From positions 124,001 through 188,000 of the forward strand of contig JAFIGY010000015.1 in NCBI GenBank assembly GCA_017849435.1: a DNA stretch of 64,000 nucleotides, given 5' to 3'. This document shows positions 44,687 through 54,134 of this stretch, in pieces. Positions within the stretch are counted from its first letter, which is position 1, and the number at the start of each line of letters is the position of its first letter. The DNA is from Chitinophaga niabensis (lineage in GTDB: Bacteria; Bacteroidota; Bacteroidia; Chitinophagales; Chitinophagaceae). Below the pieces are notes generated by a model. It saw nothing but the letters and a program-made list of their open reading frames with translations, was not told the DNA's origin and searched no databases. A program made the translations under genes and the position numbers.

Positions 44687-46033
44687 ATGAATCGCAGCAA
44701 CAGTTTAGACGCACTTCGCGGCTTCGCCATCCTGGCGATGGTGCTTTCCAGCAGCATCGCTTTCGGCATTCTGCCTGCATGGATGTATCATGCGCAAACG
44801 CCTCCGCCCTGGCACAAATTCAACCCGGGATTACCCGGGATCACCTGGGTGGACCTGGTATTCCCTTTCTTCCTCTTCAGCATGGGAGCCGCTATTCCAT
44901 TGGCTTTGCAACGGAAGCTGAAAGAAGGGGAGCGGGCGTATAAAGTGCTGGTGCAGGTATTGCAACGGTACGTGTTGCTGGTGTTCTTTGCCTTGTTCAC
45001 CCTGCATGCGCGGCCGGGTATGCAATCCGCCACACCGGGGCTCCCGGAATATGGTCTCTCCATCGGCGCATTTGCATTGCTGTGTTTCATTTTTACAAGA
45101 CAGGCTTCCAATATCCTGAAGTTCGCGGCATTGGCATTGGCGGTGGCTTTCCTTTGGTGGAAACGGATCGATGTATACAAGAGCGATATCATCATCATTG
45201 TATTGGCTAACATGGCTTTGTTTGGCGCTGTGATCTGGTGGCTGACCGCCAAACATCCACTGATACGCATCGGCATACTGCCTTTCGTAGCTGCGATCTT
45301 CTGGGCAGGCGAAACACCGGGCAGCTGGGTGGGGGAAATCTATAACTGGTCCCCTCTCCCCTGGGCCTACAAGTTCTACTACCTGAAATACCTCTTCATT
45401 ATCATTCCCGGCACTTTCGCCGGAGAATGGCTGCAACTGCCGGTGAACGCTGCAACCACGGGAACGGATAAACGCATATGGAAACTGCTGGCGGCAGGAA
45501 CACTGTTACTGGTGGTGATCAATGTAGTGCTGTTATTCAACAGGATGACGTTGCTGAACCTCCTCCTTTCCGGGGGCATTGGTATAGCTATGCTTGTGTT
45601 GGCCGGAAAGATCAGGGTAGCGGTTCCTGCCTGGAAGCACTATTTGCAGGCGGGTATCTACCTGTTGTGGCTGGGATTATTCTTTGATTGTACACAGGGT
45701 GGGATCAGGAAAGACCCCTCTACCTACAGCTACTACTTCGTCACCGCCGGTCTCGCCTTCCTCGTGATACTGGGGTTTTGCGTGCTGGAATATTATCATC
45801 AGGCTACCCGTATTATCCGCTATCTTGCCGCCAACGGGAGGAACCCGATGGTGGCCTATGTAGCCGGTAATCTGCTCCTGATACCCCTGCTGAAGATCAC
45901 AGGAGGGATGCAGCTGCTCAGCGCGATGGAAGGGAATGTATGGCTGGGGGTGCTGCGGGGACTATTGTTCACCGGGATCGTGTCGCTGATCACGCTCTTT
46001 TTCGTTAACCGGAAATGGTATTGGAAAACATAA
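44687..46033 (+). CDS. DUF5009 membrane protein (NagX / HGSNAT-like)
   Basis: 448 residues, about 10-11 membrane segments. The start NSLDALRGFAILAMVLSSSI and LPGITWVDLVFPFFLFSMGA near 45-65 match the DUF5009/heparan-alpha-glucosaminide acetyltransferase-like family; ANGRNPMVAYVAGNLLLIPL near 385-405 is its C-terminal signature. Relatives (NagX) occur in chitin and N-acetylglucosamine operons and are thought to act on amino sugars at the inner membrane. This supports an amino-sugar substrate for the locus. Confidence 0.75.
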   Translation: MNRSNSLDALRGFAILAMVLSSSIAFGILPAWMYHAQTPPPWHKFNPGLPGITWVDLVFPFFLFSMGAAIPLALQRKLKEGERAYKVLVQVLQRYVLLVFFALFTLHARPGMQSATPGLPEYGLSIGAFALLCFIFTRQASNILKFAALALAVAFLWWKRIDVYKSDIIIIVLANMALFGAVIWWLTAKHPLIRIGILPFVAAIFWAGETPGSWVGEIYNWSPLPWAYKFYYLKYLFIIIPGTFAGEWLQLPVNAATTGTDKRIWKLLAAGTLLLVVINVVLLFNRMTLLNLLLSGGIGIAMLVLAGKIRVAVPAWKHYLQAGIYLLWLGLFFDCTQGGIRKDPSTYSYYFVTAGLAFLVILGFCVLEYYHQATRIIRYLAANGRNPMVAYVAGNLLLIPLLKITGGMQLLSAMEGNVWLGVLRGLLFTGIVSLITLFFVNRKWYWKT

Positions 46034-46043
46034 AATTTATTGG

Positions 46044-47894
46044 ATGTCATTAAGTGTATTGGATATCGGGATCATTATAGGATACATCATTGCGATCCTT
46101 TTCCTTGGTTTTTATATTGCGCGGAAAGCGTCAAAAGACCTGCAGTCTTATTTTCTCGGCGGTAACAAGATGAAATGGTACATGCTGGGCCTGAGCAATG
46201 CTTCCGGGATGTTCGACATTTCCGGAACGATGTGGACGGTGAGCATCCTGTTCATCTACGGCCTGAAAAGCGCTTTCATCCCCTGGCTCTGGCCGGTATG
46301 GAACCAGGTGTTCGTGTTCGTATACCTCGCTATCTGGATGCGCCGGTCCAATGTAATGACGGGTGCGCAATGGATCACCTTCCGTTTCGGAGATGGAAAG
46401 GGAGCACGTTTATCGCACATCATCATCGTGATCTTTGCTATTGTGAGCGTGATCGGGTTCATTGCTTACTTCTTCGAAGGAATCGGCAAGTTCTGTACGG
46501 CTATCCTGCCCTGGGACCTGAGCGTACAGATCGGCGCCCTGCACCTGTCATCCGAAAGAAGCTACGCCCTGATCCTTTGTGTGATGACCACGCTTTATAC
46601 CATTAAAGGCGGTATGTACAGCGTAGTGGCCACAGAAGTGATGCAGTTTGTGATCATGACGATCTCCTGCTTCGTGATCGGTTATATCGCTTATACTTCC
46701 GTAACGGCCGAACAGGTAGCCGCCGCCATTCCTCACGGCTGGAAGGAATTACAGTTTGGCTGGGACCTTGCACTGGACTGGAGCAATACCCCTTTCCCCG
46801 GCGTGAATGAAAAGATCGCGGCGGATGGTTTTGGTTTATTCGGCATCCTCATCATGATGATGCTGTTCAAAGGCATCTTCGCTTCTATTGCCGGTCCGGT
46901 TCCGAGCTACGACATGCAACGTGTATTATCTACCCGCACGCCCGGCGATGCAGCCAAGATGAGCTTTACCACCATCTGGGTGATGTATATCCCGCGCTAC
47001 CTGATGGTAGCCGCATTTGCCGTACTGGCTCTGGTGTTTCTGCAATCGGAGCTGGGGGCGCAGGGAGGCAGTATCGATTTTGAAAAGATCGCGCCGCTGG
47101 CCATTGCCCGGTTCGTTCCCGCAGGCTTCAAAGGCTTACTGCTGGCCGGGTTGCTGGCGTCCTTCATGGGCACTTTCTCCGCCTTCGTGAATGCGGCGCC
47201 CGCGTACATTGTGAACGACATCTACAAAAAATACATCAATCCCAACGCCAGCAATGCCAAGTACATCCGTATGAGCGTGATCTCCTCCGTGATCCTCGTA
47301 GTGATCGGTATCCTCTTCGGATTCTACGGCGCCTCGCTGAATAAACTGACGCTGTGGATCACCTCCGCACTCTACGGTGGCTACGCCGCGGCAAACTTTC
47401 TGAAATGGCTGTGGTGGCGGTTCACAGGATACGGCTATTTCTACGGTATGCTGTTCGGGTTGATCGGCTCTACCATCAAGCTGTTCTTCTTCCCGCAGAT
47501 CGTGGACATCTACGTATTTCCGATTATCCTGCTGTTCTCTTTCACCGGCTGTATCATCGGCACCTACATTTCCCCGCTGGTGAACCGCGAAGCGGTGAAA
47601 GCGTTCTATAAACAAACGAATCCATGGGGCTTCTGGGGACCGATCAAAAAAGAAGTAATGGCGGAAGACCCGGGTTTTGTACCGAATAAAGATTTTAAAA
47701 GAGACATGTTCAACATCGTTACCGGCATCGTATGGCAGATGGCACAGGTGGTGATCCCGATCTATTTCATGATCCGGGAGAATTACCAGGTGCTTGGCTG
47801 GGTGATCATCTTCATTGCCACTACCTGGCTGCTGAAGAAAAACTGGTGGAACCGTCTCGGTGAGGTAGACAAGAATTTTAAACAAGCTCAATAA
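46044..47894 (+). CDS. Sodium:solute symporter (SSS family)
   Basis: 616 residues with 13-14 membrane segments. LGFYIARKASKDLQSYFLGG near 20-40 and LSNASGMFDISGTMWTVSIL near 48-68 are the N-terminal SSS motifs; the TM8-9 region AGLLASFMGTFSAFVNAAPA near 370-390 carries the Na+-site small/hydroxyl residues. Related members carry sugars, sialic acid or inositol. It probably brings the released monosaccharide or disaccharide into the cytoplasm. The next gene starts 2 bases after its stop. Confidence 0.88.
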   Translation: MSLSVLDIGIIIGYIIAILFLGFYIARKASKDLQSYFLGGNKMKWYMLGLSNASGMFDISGTMWTVSILFIYGLKSAFIPWLWPVWNQVFVFVYLAIWMRRSNVMTGAQWITFRFGDGKGARLSHIIIVIFAIVSVIGFIAYFFEGIGKFCTAILPWDLSVQIGALHLSSERSYALILCVMTTLYTIKGGMYSVVATEVMQFVIMTISCFVIGYIAYTSVTAEQVAAAIPHGWKELQFGWDLALDWSNTPFPGVNEKIAADGFGLFGILIMMMLFKGIFASIAGPVPSYDMQRVLSTRTPGDAAKMSFTTIWVMYIPRYLMVAAFAVLALVFLQSELGAQGGSIDFEKIAPLAIARFVPAGFKGLLLAGLLASFMGTFSAFVNAAPAYIVNDIYKKYINPNASNAKYIRMSVISSVILVVIGILFGFYGASLNKLTLWITSALYGGYAAANFLKWLWWRFTGYGYFYGMLFGLIGSTIKLFFFPQIVDIYVFPIILLFSFTGCIIGTYISPLVNREAVKAFYKQTNPWGFWGPIKKEVMAEDPGFVPNKDFKRDMFNIVTGIVWQMAQVVIPIYFMIRENYQVLGWVIIFIATTWLLKKNWWNRLGEVDKNFKQAQ

Positions 47895-47896
47895 TA

Positions 47897-48568
47897 ATGA
47901 TCCGGAAACTGCAATTGACAGCGCTGTTCTTCGTATCCGGCTTTGGCGCCATGGCGCAGCAGATCGACAGCACGTACGATAACAATCACTACAAGGAAAG
48001 ATGCGCGCTTTTCGCGAAAATGCCGCATCCCAAAAATGTCATCGTTTTCCTCGGCAACAGCATTACGGAAGCCGGCAAGTGGAACGACATCCTGCCCGGG
48101 TTGCCCGTGCAGAACAGAGGCATTAGCGGCGATAACTCTTTCGGCGTGATCGCCCGGCTGCCGGAGATCATAGCGGACCGTCCCGCTAAAATATTCCTGT
48201 TGATCGGCGTGAACGATCTGAAACGGGAGGTGCCCGTGCCAGTGATCGTCAATAACTACAAAAGAATGGTGGAGATGATCAAAAAGGGATCGCCCCGCAC
48301 GAAGGTGTATCTACAGAGCGTACTGCCGGTGAATGATTCCATGCTGATAGAACCCTTCCGCAAGGTGACCAATGCGAACGTACAACTCCTCAACCAGGCG
48401 CTGCAACAGCTCGCTCAAGATAACGGGTACGCCTATGTGAACCTGCACGAGCCTTTCGCGGATGAAAGAGGCCAGTTGAAAAAGAATGAAACACCGGACG
48501 GACTGCATCTCAAAGTAAGTTCCTATCCGGCCTGGGTAAACTATCTGCGGAGCAAAAAATATTTGTAA
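47897..48568 (+). CDS. SGNH/GDSL hydrolase 1, putative glycan O-acetylesterase
   Basis: 223 residues. Signal peptide (LQLTALFFVSGFGAMA). Catalytic blocks: FLGNSITEAG (block I, Ser), NRGISGDNSF (block II, Gly), IGVNDL (block III, GxND Asn) and DGLHL (block V, Asp/His). The family hydrolyses O-acyl esters, often acetyl groups on sugars, in the periplasm. It is a tandem paralogue of the next gene, one base away. Confidence 0.85.
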   Translation: MIRKLQLTALFFVSGFGAMAQQIDSTYDNNHYKERCALFAKMPHPKNVIVFLGNSITEAGKWNDILPGLPVQNRGISGDNSFGVIARLPEIIADRPAKIFLLIGVNDLKREVPVPVIVNNYKRMVEMIKKGSPRTKVYLQSVLPVNDSMLIEPFRKVTNANVQLLNQALQQLAQDNGYAYVNLHEPFADERGQLKKNETPDGLHLKVSSYPAWVNYLRSKKYL

Positions 48569-48569
48569 G

Positions 48570-49235
48570 ATGAAGAAACTGATCATGGCCCTTTGCCTGC
48601 TGCCAACCTTCGCCTTCGCGCAGCAAAAGATCGACAGCAGCTATAAAAACTGGTACTATGAGAGCCGCATGGACCTCTACAACCAGCTCAACGAACAGAA
48701 GGCGGATATCCTTTTCCTCGGAAACAGCATCACGGAAAGAGGAGAGTGGCATGAACTCCTGCCCGGTAAAAAAGTGGCGAACCGCGGTATCGGCGGGGAT
48801 AACACCTTCGGCGTATTAGCGCGACTGGATGGGGTTATCCAACAAAAGCCCGGCAAGATCTTTCTGCTGATCGGCATCAACGACATCGGAAGGGGACTGC
48901 CGGTGGAGGTGATCCTGAACAACTACAGGCGCATCGTTATCCAACTCACGCAAAGTCTGCCGAAAACAAAGCTGATCGTGAACAGTGTACTGCCACTGAA
49001 CGAAGGGAAGCTTGCTTATGCCTACCTGAAAGGGAAAGCGGATAAAGTGAAGCAGGTGAATGAAGGTATTGCCACATTGGCAAAGGAATTCAACCTCACT
49101 TATCTCAATCTTCATGAACTGTTTGCAGATGAGAAAGGAGCGCTGAAGGCCGACTATACGAAAGACGGCATCCACCTGGAACCCGCTGCTTATGTGGATT
49201 GGGTGAACTGGCTGAAACAGAAAAAACAATTGTAG
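48570..49235 (+). CDS. SGNH/GDSL hydrolase 2, tandem paralogue
   Basis: 221 residues with signal peptide (IMALCLLPTFAFA). Same blocks as its neighbour: FLGNSITERGEW, NRGIGGDNTF, IGINDI and DGIHLEP. The two proteins share their layout from the mature N-terminus (QQ.IDS.Y.N..Y) to the C-terminal WVN(Y/W)L...K, so they arose by duplication, but have clearly diverged, suggesting esterases for different positions or linkages. One base separates it from each neighbour. Confidence 0.85.
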   Translation: MKKLIMALCLLPTFAFAQQKIDSSYKNWYYESRMDLYNQLNEQKADILFLGNSITERGEWHELLPGKKVANRGIGGDNTFGVLARLDGVIQQKPGKIFLLIGINDIGRGLPVEVILNNYRRIVIQLTQSLPKTKLIVNSVLPLNEGKLAYAYLKGKADKVKQVNEGIATLAKEFNLTYLNLHELFADEKGALKADYTKDGIHLEPAAYVDWVNWLKQKKQL

Positions 49236-49236
49236 T

Positions 49237-50169
49237 ATGAAAATTACAGGCACATTCCTGGACGAGATCAGTCACGATATCCCCCATCAGAACTGGGGGC
49301 GTGAGGAATGGGACAAGGATTTCGGATATATGAAGGCGATCGGTATCGATACCGTGATCCTGATCCGGAGCGGTTATCGCCGGTTTATCACTTATCCGTC
49401 CGCATACCTGCAAAAACAGTTCGGATGCTATGAACCGCCGGTGGACCTGGTGAAGATGTACCTGGAGCTGGCGGAGAAGCACGGCATGCAGTTCTACTTC
49501 GGGTTGTACGACAGCGGCCACTACTGGGATACGGGCGATATGCAATCAGAGATAGACGCGAACCGCTTTGTGATCGATGAAGTGTGGCATCAGTATGGCC
49601 ACTATAAAAGCTTCCGGGGCTGGTATCTGAGCATGGAGATTAGTCGCCGTACAAAGGGCGCCGTGGAAGCCTTCTCCACCCTTGGCCGCCAGTGCAAGGA
49701 GGTGAGTAATGGTCTTCCTACTTTCATTTCCCCCTGGATTGACGGGAAGAAAGCCGTATTAGCGGCTTCGGCGGGGCTTACGAAGGAAGACGCCGTTTCC
49801 ATCCGGGAGCATGAAAGGGAATGGAGCGAGATATTCGACGGCGTGAAAGGTGCGGTAGATGCTGTTGCTTTCCAGGATGGACATATCGATTATCATGAAC
49901 TGCCGGAATTCTTTGCCATCAACAAAAAGATGGCCGACAAATACGGCATGCAATGCTGGACCAATGCGGAGTCCTTCGACCGGGACATGCCCATCAAATT
50001 CCTGCCCATCAAGTTCGAAAAACTGCGTCTCAAGCTCGAAGCAGCCAGGGTGGCTGGTTACGATAAGGCCATTACGTTTGAATTCTCCCATTTTATGAGC
50101 CCGCAGAGCGCATATCTGCAGGCCGGACATTTGTATAACCGTTACCAAGAGTATATAGCAAGATTATAA
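49237..50169 (+). CDS. DUF4434 protein, TIM-barrel putative glycosidase
   Basis: 310 residues, no signal peptide. The start KITGTFLDEISHDIPHQNWG and YMKAIGIDTVILIRSGY near 30-46 match DUF4434, a TIM-barrel family in Bacteroidota carbohydrate loci. Acidic residues at strand ends (YLSMEISRR near 130, AFQDGHIDYHELPEF near 210) could be catalytic. Lack of a signal peptide places it in the cytoplasm, so it may split an imported disaccharide. No member's chemistry is known to me. Confidence 0.7.
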   Translation: MKITGTFLDEISHDIPHQNWGREEWDKDFGYMKAIGIDTVILIRSGYRRFITYPSAYLQKQFGCYEPPVDLVKMYLELAEKHGMQFYFGLYDSGHYWDTGDMQSEIDANRFVIDEVWHQYGHYKSFRGWYLSMEISRRTKGAVEAFSTLGRQCKEVSNGLPTFISPWIDGKKAVLAASAGLTKEDAVSIREHEREWSEIFDGVKGAVDAVAFQDGHIDYHELPEFFAINKKMADKYGMQCWTNAESFDRDMPIKFLPIKFEKLRLKLEAARVAGYDKAITFEFSHFMSPQSAYLQAGHLYNRYQEYIARL

Positions 50170-50172
50170 GAG

Positions 50173-51354
50173 ATGAAACAGTTCGCAGCACTTTACAGGA
50201 AAGAATTATTAGAGAATGTGTTACCCTTCTGGCTGAAGCATTCCCGGGACGAAAAGCACGGTGGATATTTCACCTGCCTGGACCGTGAAGGGAAAGTGTT
50301 TGATACCGATAAATTCATGTGGCTGCAGGGGCGGGAAGTATGGATGTTCTCCATGCTGTACGACAAGGTAGCGCAGCAACCGGAATGGAAGGAGATGGCC
50401 CTGCATGGCGCGGCCTTCATGGAGAAGTATGGCCGGGATGCACAAGGGAACTGGTATTTCTCGCTTACGCAGGAAGGCAAACCCCTCATCCAGCCGTACA
50501 ACATTTTCTCCGACTGTTTCGCCGCCATGGGGTTCGGGGCGTTATACAAAATCGAACCGAAAGAGCAGTATTACCGCATCGCGAAAGATACCTTTGAAAA
50601 CATTCTCCGGCGCCGGAACAATCCCAAAGGGCATTACACGAAGAACGTACCGGGCACGCGGAACCTGAAGAACTTTGCGCTGCCAATGATCCTTTGTAAC
50701 CTTTCCCTGGAGCTGGAGCATATCCTCGGCAGCGGGAAAGTGGAGGCGTTCATTCCGGAAGTGCTGGAAGAAGTGATGAATGTTTTCTATCTGAAAGAAG
50801 AAGGGCTGATACTGGAGAACGTGCTGGAAGACGGCAGCTTCTCCGATTCCTTCGAAGGCCGTCTCCTGAACCCCGGTCACGCTATTGAAGCCATGTGGTT
50901 CATTATGGATCTGGCCGTACGCCTCAACGACATGGCACTGGCCAATAAGGCGATGAACATCGGTTTGCGTATGCTGGAATATGGATGGGATAAAGAGTTT
51001 GGCGGGATCTTCTATTTCATGGACCTGCACAATCATCCGCCGCAACAGCTGGAATGGGATCAGAAACTCTGGTGGGTACATATGGAAACGCTCGTATTCC
51101 TCGCCAAAGGCTGGCAATTGACAGGGAATGAATCCTGCAAGGCCTGGTTTGAAAAAATACATGCGTATGCGTGGGCACATTTCAAAGATGCGCAGCATCC
51201 CGAATGGTTCGGTTATCTTAACCGCAGGGGAGAGCCGTTGTTACAGCTCAAGGGCGGGAAGTGGAAAGGATGTTTCCATGTGCCGCGGGCATTGTACCAG
51301 GTTTGGCAGACGCTGGAGAAAGCGCCGGCTTTCCGGGAAACGCTGGTAGGATAA
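50173..51354 (+). CDS. AGE-family epimerase/isomerase (N-acylglucosamine 2-epimerase-like)
   Basis: 393 residues, cytoplasmic (alpha/alpha)6 barrel. GGYFTCLDREGKVFDTDKFM near 30-50, WLQGREVWMFSMLYD near 50-65, LLNPGHAIEAMWFIMDL near 233-250 and WWVHMETLVFLAKGW near 297-311 supply the conserved Arg and His residues of the family. Length and order match renin-binding-protein/NanE-II enzymes that interconvert N-acetylmannosamine and N-acetylglucosamine, although cellobiose epimerases share the fold. Together with NagX-like and esterase neighbours it points to an N-acetylated sugar. Confidence 0.85.
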   Translation: MKQFAALYRKELLENVLPFWLKHSRDEKHGGYFTCLDREGKVFDTDKFMWLQGREVWMFSMLYDKVAQQPEWKEMALHGAAFMEKYGRDAQGNWYFSLTQEGKPLIQPYNIFSDCFAAMGFGALYKIEPKEQYYRIAKDTFENILRRRNNPKGHYTKNVPGTRNLKNFALPMILCNLSLELEHILGSGKVEAFIPEVLEEVMNVFYLKEEGLILENVLEDGSFSDSFEGRLLNPGHAIEAMWFIMDLAVRLNDMALANKAMNIGLRMLEYGWDKEFGGIFYFMDLHNHPPQQLEWDQKLWWVHMETLVFLAKGWQLTGNESCKAWFEKIHAYAWAHFKDAQHPEWFGYLNRRGEPLLQLKGGKWKGCFHVPRALYQVWQTLEKAPAFRETLVG

Positions 51355-51378
51355 CAGGAGATGTATTAAATTGGGACT

Positions 51379-52239
51379 ATGAGATTTTTACTTTCAGCGC
51401 TCCTGCTCTGCAGCGGCATCGTGCAGGCGCAAACCCGCATCACTTACGGTGTGAAGGATACGGATACGCTTTACATGGATCATTACCAGCCGGAGGGCAG
51501 GGCCAATGGCATGTCTATCATGTTCATCCACGGTGGTGCCTTCACCGGTGGCGATCCGGTGAACCAGCGTCCTTTTGCGGAGGGGATGTGCAAGCGGGGA
51601 TATAATATTTTTGTGATCTCCTACCGCCTGTACCTGAAAGGCAAAGATTTCGGATGCAATACCGAAACATCGGAAAAACTGAAAGCCATCCGTACGGCAG
51701 TAGACGATGCTGCCGATGCGGTCCGCTATATCCTTGAAAGACCCGCTGCGTTGGGTGTGGACACCGGAAAGTTCTTCATTGCCGGCAGCAGTGCCGGCGC
51801 GGAAACCGTCCTGCAACTGTTATACAATCCTTTCGCGGTGTCCGACCCAGCCCGGTATGATTACTTCAAACGCCCCCGTTTCCGGGGTGCCATGGTATTT
51901 GCGGGAGCGTTGATAGATATGAATACCATGCGGCAGGATAACTGGGTGCCCACACTTTTCATGCATGGTACAAAGGATCAGCTTGTCCCCTTCGGCACAG
52001 CCGCTCATCGTTTCTGCCGTGCCAATTCCCTCGGGTGGCTGATGATGTTCGGAGCCAAAACCATCTACGAACAGGCGAAGGTTTGGAAGAAGCCGGTGGT
52101 GCTGTATACATACACAGATCGCGGGCATGAGGTGAGTAACTACATGTTCCGGGAATTTGACAAGATGGATGTGTTCCTGAAGAGTGTTGCGGAAGGGAGG
52201 GGGCCTGGGGTGAAGGAGGTTGTGATCCCTAAAGAATAG
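51379..52239 (+). CDS. Alpha/beta-hydrolase, putative carbohydrate esterase
   Basis: 286 residues. Signal peptide (LLSALLLCSGIVQA). Oxyanion-hole motif FIHGGAFTGGD near 51-61, nucleophile elbow IAGSSAGAE near 134-142 (GxSxG), acidic residue in HGTKDQLVPFG near 194-204 and catalytic His in DRGHEVSN near 246-253: a complete BD-FAE/CE10-like serine esterase. Expected to remove acyl groups from sugars in the periplasm. It is the last gene of the packed row, 24 bases after the epimerase. Confidence 0.82.
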   Translation: MRFLLSALLLCSGIVQAQTRITYGVKDTDTLYMDHYQPEGRANGMSIMFIHGGAFTGGDPVNQRPFAEGMCKRGYNIFVISYRLYLKGKDFGCNTETSEKLKAIRTAVDDAADAVRYILERPAALGVDTGKFFIAGSSAGAETVLQLLYNPFAVSDPARYDYFKRPRFRGAMVFAGALIDMNTMRQDNWVPTLFMHGTKDQLVPFGTAAHRFCRANSLGWLMMFGAKTIYEQAKVWKKPVVLYTYTDRGHEVSNYMFREFDKMDVFLKSVAEGRGPGVKEVVIPKE

Positions 52240-52254
52240 TGTTATATTAGCTAC

Positions 52255-53040
52255 ATGACGTACATCCGTATACTGTTAGCTTTTATCCTTCTCTTTACTG
52301 CCTGTGCGCAAAGCCGGAAGGAATCCGTGGGAAAGCCCATGATAGCCCCGGAAGAGATATTGAAAGATGTTCGGCATTTCATGTATTACGACCGGGATTA
52401 TCTGAAACTTTCCGGGAATTACACCACACTTGACGCTGCTTCACATCCTGTAAGCAGAGCCGCATTTCTCGAAGCTTTCGCCACCGGGAACTATTTGCCT
52501 TTACGTATTATCACCGCGGATTCCTCGCTTCAATACAAACTCTATCCGTTGCCGGATACCGTGGATAAGAGTATCGGGGAAACGCTCTATCAGTTTGGGC
52601 AAAACCACTATAAGAATTATAAGCGGGAAGGAGAGCATCTTCCGTTGACTGCTTATGCTGATATCAATGGAAAGCGGTATAGCGGGGATAGTACCAAAGG
52701 CAGGATACTGGTCTACAAGTTCTGGTTTATTCATTGTTTAGTCTGTGTGCAGGAAATGCCGGAACTAAACCGCATCGTGGAGAAGTTCAAAGACCGGAAT
52801 GATGTACTGTTTATCAGCTTTGCTTTTGATTCCCCGGAAAAGCTGCACGCTTTCCTCGAGAAGCAGGCGTTCAATTATGCGGTGGTTTCCCTGCCTGAGA
52901 AATTCATATCAGACTCTCTCAAAATAAATGTTTATCCCACCCATATGATCATCGGGAGGAACGGAACGGTTTCCCGGGTAGTGGACGGTGCGGATGAACT
53001 GGAGCAGGTGCTGCGGGAGGAGCTGGCAAAGAAAATGTAA
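52255..53040 (+). CDS. TlpA-like thioredoxin-fold lipoprotein
   Basis: 261 residues. Lipoprotein signal ILLAFILLFTAC (Cys17). The C-terminal half is a thioredoxin fold with the redox motif CLVC in FWFIHCLVCVQEMPELN near 160-177 and the cis-Pro loop INVYPTHMIIG near 222-232. It would act as a membrane-bound disulfide reductase or peroxiredoxin-like protein facing the periplasm. It begins 15 bases after the esterase, so it may be read through, but its role is not sugar-specific. Confidence 0.8.
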   Translation: MTYIRILLAFILLFTACAQSRKESVGKPMIAPEEILKDVRHFMYYDRDYLKLSGNYTTLDAASHPVSRAAFLEAFATGNYLPLRIITADSSLQYKLYPLPDTVDKSIGETLYQFGQNHYKNYKREGEHLPLTAYADINGKRYSGDSTKGRILVYKFWFIHCLVCVQEMPELNRIVEKFKDRNDVLFISFAFDSPEKLHAFLEKQAFNYAVVSLPEKFISDSLKINVYPTHMIIGRNGTVSRVVDGADELEQVLREELAKKM

Positions 53041-53042
53041 AA

Positions 53043-53070
53043 AGGGAACCGGTCGCTCCACCAGTTCCCT
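53043..53070 (-). terminator. Convergent terminator between the TlpA-like and DUF6515 genes
   Basis: AGGGAAC (53043-53049) pairs with GTTCCCT (53064-53070), extended inward by GGT/ACC. Read on the minus strand it is followed by TTTTTACATTTTC, a good T tract for the DUF6515 transcript. On the plus strand it lies 3 bases past the TlpA-like stop but lacks a T run. Confidence 0.6.
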
Positions 53071-53099
53071 CGTAACAATCCATTGTTCGCCATTCTTCC

Positions 53100-53933
53100 T
53101 TAATTATCGGAACTTACTTTACCTACGGTCTTATATCCTGCGATGGAATTATCACTGTTCACAACAGCCTGATAATATACGCCATCCGGGGATACGAAAT
53201 ACTGCGATCCACTGATGGTTGCGGTAGTGCAATCATCCGGCAGGCTGGTGATCAGGTCCTGGTTATCGTTTTCTTCCGCATAAACCTGATCATTCGGGTA
53301 TGTCACTGTTTTGTCGCCTGAACGATCGTCCTTACCCACTACCACATATCGTTTTCCTTTATTGGTGACAGTTTCCTGGTAATACGTACCATTCACATCG
53401 TAATATGTTTTCCCGTTGATGATCACTTCTACCGATCCATCCGGGATATCCGGAACAGCTGCGCCCATAGGCGCTTCCACTACTTTATATTCGTTCCGTT
53501 CGTCAATCAGTTCGTAATAGGACCCTTCGGAATAATAAACAGGACCATAGAAGAAGGGATCCAGTGCATAATAGCCAAAAGGCAGGGTGGAGAAATATAT
53601 TCCTATCCGGGGAAAGAACCAGTGGCGCCAGGGTCTGTATCCGTATCTGTACCAGGGGTGAACCGGGTAATTGAGATGGCCGCGGATGACCGGAGCGCTA
53701 TGGTAATAGTAGCCGCTCCTCGGCGCAACTACTCTGGGAGCGGAGATCCTCGGGGCAGACATTCTCGGTGCCGTCATATGATGAGGGGCTGAAAACCCGC
53801 CGCCGAAATGACTACCACCGCCGAAATGTCCGCCACCGGAGTGGCCACCGCCGTGTCTTTGGGCGTAAACGTTCGTAACTGTAAATGTGCTTAGTCCGAT
53901 CAGCGCAAACAGTATAAACAATCTGTTTTTCAT
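53100..53933 (-). CDS. DUF6515-type exported protein
   Basis: 277 residues from the ATG at 53933, which begins the signal peptide (RLFILFALIGLSTFTVTNVY); the frame is open 36 bases further. A Gly/His-rich segment (HGGGHSGGGHFGGGSHFGGG) precedes a low-complexity Tyr/Trp/Pro stretch and then repeated beta units that share YYxAVVNSDNS / GTYYQETVTNKGK-like ends. This layout is that of the DUF6515 family. Probably an outer-surface or periplasmic structural protein; function unknown. Divergent from the DUF6600-like gene. Confidence 0.7.
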   Translation of the reverse strand: MKNRLFILFALIGLSTFTVTNVYAQRHGGGHSGGGHFGGGSHFGGGFSAPHHMTAPRMSAPRISAPRVVAPRSGYYYHSAPVIRGHLNYPVHPWYRYGYRPWRHWFFPRIGIYFSTLPFGYYALDPFFYGPVYYSEGSYYELIDERNEYKVVEAPMGAAVPDIPDGSVEVIINGKTYYDVNGTYYQETVTNKGKRYVVVGKDDRSGDKTVTYPNDQVYAEENDNQDLITSLPDDCTTATISGSQYFVSPDGVYYQAVVNSDNSIAGYKTVGKVSSDN

Positions 53934-54134
53934 TTCATTAACATTTAGCAGTAATGCTCGGTCATACAAGCCGGTTTACAATCGGCTATTAGACGGGAAA
54001 AGGAAGGGAAGGTTTAATTTTCGCTACCTTTAACAGACATTTAAGAACCCCGTTTTTTACCTGTTCCCCGGTAGCCAGTCATAATAGCATCACAACGGAA
54101 ATGACCATTATCTGTAAACCTTAAATCTGGCAAA

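Noticed and set aside
34678..52239. Calling the second locus a sialic acid (nan) locus
   Set aside because: AGE epimerase, SGNH esterases and a sodium symporter occur in nan operons, but no neuraminate lyase, sialidase or ManNAc kinase is present.
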